This document shows, in pieces, positions 62,201 to 64,000 of a DNA stretch of 64,000 nucleotides (the first letter of the stretch is position 1; each line of letters begins with the position of its first letter). A program made the translations under genes and the position numbers. Origin of the DNA: Phycomyces blakesleeanus NRRL 1555(-) (Eukaryota; Mucoromycota; Mucoromycetes; Mucorales; Phycomycetaceae); the NCBI RefSeq assembly GCF_001638985.1, contig NW_017265137.1, positions 1,577,054 through 1,641,053 of the forward strand. Direction: 5' to 3'. The notes beneath the pieces were generated by a model. The model did not search any database, was not told the origin of the DNA, and worked only from the letters and a program-made list of their open reading frames with translations.

Positions 62201-63608
62201 AATGTTTTTATAAATTGGTCAACGTTGGTATTAAGCTGAATATGTAAATAAACTATTTTTTTATCAAACCCCTGGCAGAGCATCTAGTATCTTATTTTTC
62301 TCTGTATTAAAGATATTAAACTTCTCTCTATATAAAAAATCTTTGCTTTTGCTCTTTTTAATCTGAAAATAAGGTTAATCGAGATATTGACAATTGGTTA
62401 TGCTGCCTATTAATACTCAAAAGTGTTATACTTCTGATAATACTCGCAGTAATAATCCTGTTTTAATATTATTCAAAAGAAAAAAAGTTTAACTAAAAGC
62501 TTTGTATTTTACAAACATATTTTTTATATTTTGTTTTTCTATGAAATACTTAGCTTATACTACATGGTATGAAATAGCTGGTTTATTGGTGCCAATTACA
62601 TTTTCTAATAAAAGGATAAAATTCGATCTCTTCAGTAATATTCATTTGTTTGTTGCTTTAATTTTTATTCTTATCTGATTACTATTATTATACAAAGCTC
62701 TTGCGAAACTCGGGTTGAGAATATTTGGTATGCTCTGGACTATTATCCCTAAATGTCTGATAGTAATCATTGATTCCCTTGGGAAATCTTGGGACTTTCA
62801 ATTATGGTTATAACCTCATTTCAATAAAATTCGACCTGGAATTGAAACTTCCACCACCTATTGTATTGTGGATATCTAGATAAAATATACGTATATTGTG
62901 CTGTTTACTTATTGTTTAATATTACCTTGAAATATACTTTGGTTTATTTCCTAGTAATTACTAGGCCCCTTTTTTGTCTGCTTGTACTAGTAAAAGAAAA
63001 GTTAAATTTCTTTTGTGTCCTTGAACAAAAAGTGCACAGACCAGTTTAGAGTAACCTATGAATCGCTGCCATGGAAACTTGTACTCCAGCTTTAAAGTTA
63101 TTGCTTCACCGATCAAGATCATACCCCCCATTACTTCATTACTTTTTTGATTATCTACTTCTTTGCTTTACTTCACAAATTCATTTTCTGTAGCGATTTG
63201 ATTAAATATTATTATCTGTTCTTTCTGCCGTAGAGCAGTTACACAAAGCCAGTAAAAATAATATACAGCTATATCACGTTTGCTCTGACGTGGGTATCTA
63301 AGACTGACAAAAAGCGCAGTCCTAATCTTTAATCTCAGATGCAAAATTTTCTGTTACATATAGAACCCCTCCAACGCGCGTCGTTTGTTTTCTCCTTGAG
63401 CAACAACAGTCCCGGTTTCATAGTGAGGCGTCTCTTGCGACCGTTGCAGGGAGATTCTTCCATGCTACAAGCATCGGAAAGTGAAAGTTGTTACTCGCCA
63501 GCTCAGTTAATTCTGAGAAGTCGTGGGGCATGGTCTCTTTTCTTTTGGAAAGGCTACTGTGTACATCGCATCGCCAATGTGGAATCATGATGCTGGGGGG
63601 AGGGAGGT
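59266..63608. other. 4.3-kb AT-rich region, no supported gene
   Basis: T-rich and AT-rich sequence. Short frames at 59,827-60,027 (-), 62,861-63,049 (+) and 63,339-63,590 (+) lack recognised motifs. Around 63,330-63,600 base composition becomes less AT-rich, which may mark the start of another repeat that includes the module at 63,609. Confidence 0.45.
61451..61762 (-). CDS. possible protein fragment, unknown
   Basis: A 103-codon frame with balanced composition (KSLLKWCKFPEFQGSMLFES, TFEHSKLMPFGVSGLCIQLK) unlike the surrounding low-complexity frames. No family recognised and no splice partners found. It may be an exon of a decayed gene. Confidence 0.22.
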   Translation of the reverse strand: MSLVLNNILFSLKKISLTFEHSKLMPFGVSGLCIQLKKIVLLETTRIFAIEHLKSLLKWCKFPEFQGSMLFESEKIGYFDQHSSNCNIINLEEVDHNVSHQVT

Positions 63609-63926
63609 CTAACCTGTGGTGAGATGTGCTGGCTCTTCACTGCTAACCTGACTGAACTCTTTAACGGCTGACGGTGAAGCTACTGGTAGTCGAATGAGCT
63701 GGACCTTATCACCTAGTGGTAAGTTCTCTGGCGAGTTCGCACCCACATTACTCGGTGACGAGATGTGGGGCTGGATGAACGGGTGCTTTCCGTTGGTTTG
63801 CCACCATTCCAGCACCTCCTTCGCTACCAAGTCAGGTTTACGTCCTGAAGGAGATTGAGCCGCATAATGCGGGGACAAAGAACTTGGTGTCATGCTTTTT
63901 ATTCTTTTACTCCTGTAAAAGAACAT
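63609..63926 (-). repeat. divergent copy of GRKPG repeat module
   Basis: The minus strand reads HYAAQSPSGRKPDLVAKEVLE, matching AQSPPGRKPGLTAREADSR of the inverted-repeat arms. DNA similarity extends over GGCTCAATCTCC, GGACG.AAACCTG and the preceding CAAG.TCTT.GTCCCC, then the bodies diverge. This looks like a repeat family with one conserved end and variable bodies. Coding status is unclear. Confidence 0.5.
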
Positions 63927-64000
63927 TAAGTGAAATTAAATCAAATAGAATAGTTTTTTTATGTATATCTTTAAATAAATAAATAAAGTCTTTTTAACTA

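Overview
The window looks like a scaffold from an early-diverging filamentous fungus, most likely Mucoromycota (Mucorales-like). The evidence is short introns with GTAAGT/GTATGT donors, AT-rich intergenic DNA full of simple repeats, a velvet regulator, an SRF/Mcm1-type MADS factor, a HOS4-like ankyrin protein, an inositol oxygenase and a U6 snRNA of fungal type. No species call is possible from sequence alone.

Region 1 (about 1-27 kb) is a normal gene-bearing segment. In order it holds inositol oxygenase (+), a METTL25/RRNAD1-like methyltransferase (+), mitochondrial ribosomal protein uL6m (-), a large ankyrin/poly-Q protein resembling the Set3C subunit HOS4 (+), an Mcm1-like MADS-box factor (-), a velvet-domain regulator (-), mitochondrial NADH-cytochrome b5 reductase MCR1 (+) and an MFSD1-like major-facilitator transporter (-). 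The genes are not organised as a pathway. Two metabolic, two mitochondrial, three regulatory and one vacuolar-type membrane gene are separated by long low-complexity spacers. Exon structures were rebuilt by hand from splice sites and reading phase.

Region 2 (about 27.5-53 kb) is repeat-dominated. It has a U6 snRNA gene (-) and a decayed LINE (+). A ~3.79-kb near-identical inverted repeat (31.5-35.3 kb against 44.6-48.3 kb) encloses a 9.3-kb loop. Nested in the loop is an apparently intact 6.8-kb CACTA/EnSpm-type DNA transposon with CACTGGAAAAA terminal inverted repeats and a TAT target duplication. It carries three spliced genes: a 964-aa Tnp2-family transposase, a convergent 310-aa accessory protein, and a divergent 75-aa small protein. 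The inner breakpoints of the inverted repeat fall in palindromic MITE-like elements. A 100-N gap at 48,654 is flanked by 2.8-kb near-identical direct copies, which reads as two overlapping contigs that the assembler failed to merge.

Region 3 (about 51.5-64 kb) has a decayed gene-like stretch, one recognisable four-exon glutathione S-transferase (with a one-base phase problem at exon 2), and a ~2-kb array of degenerate ~110-bp repeats carrying splice-site-like signals on the minus strand. It ends with a divergent copy of a dispersed repeat module also present in the inverted-repeat arms. The three-gene CACTA element and the possible mini-exon repeat array are the best candidates for undescribed biology.
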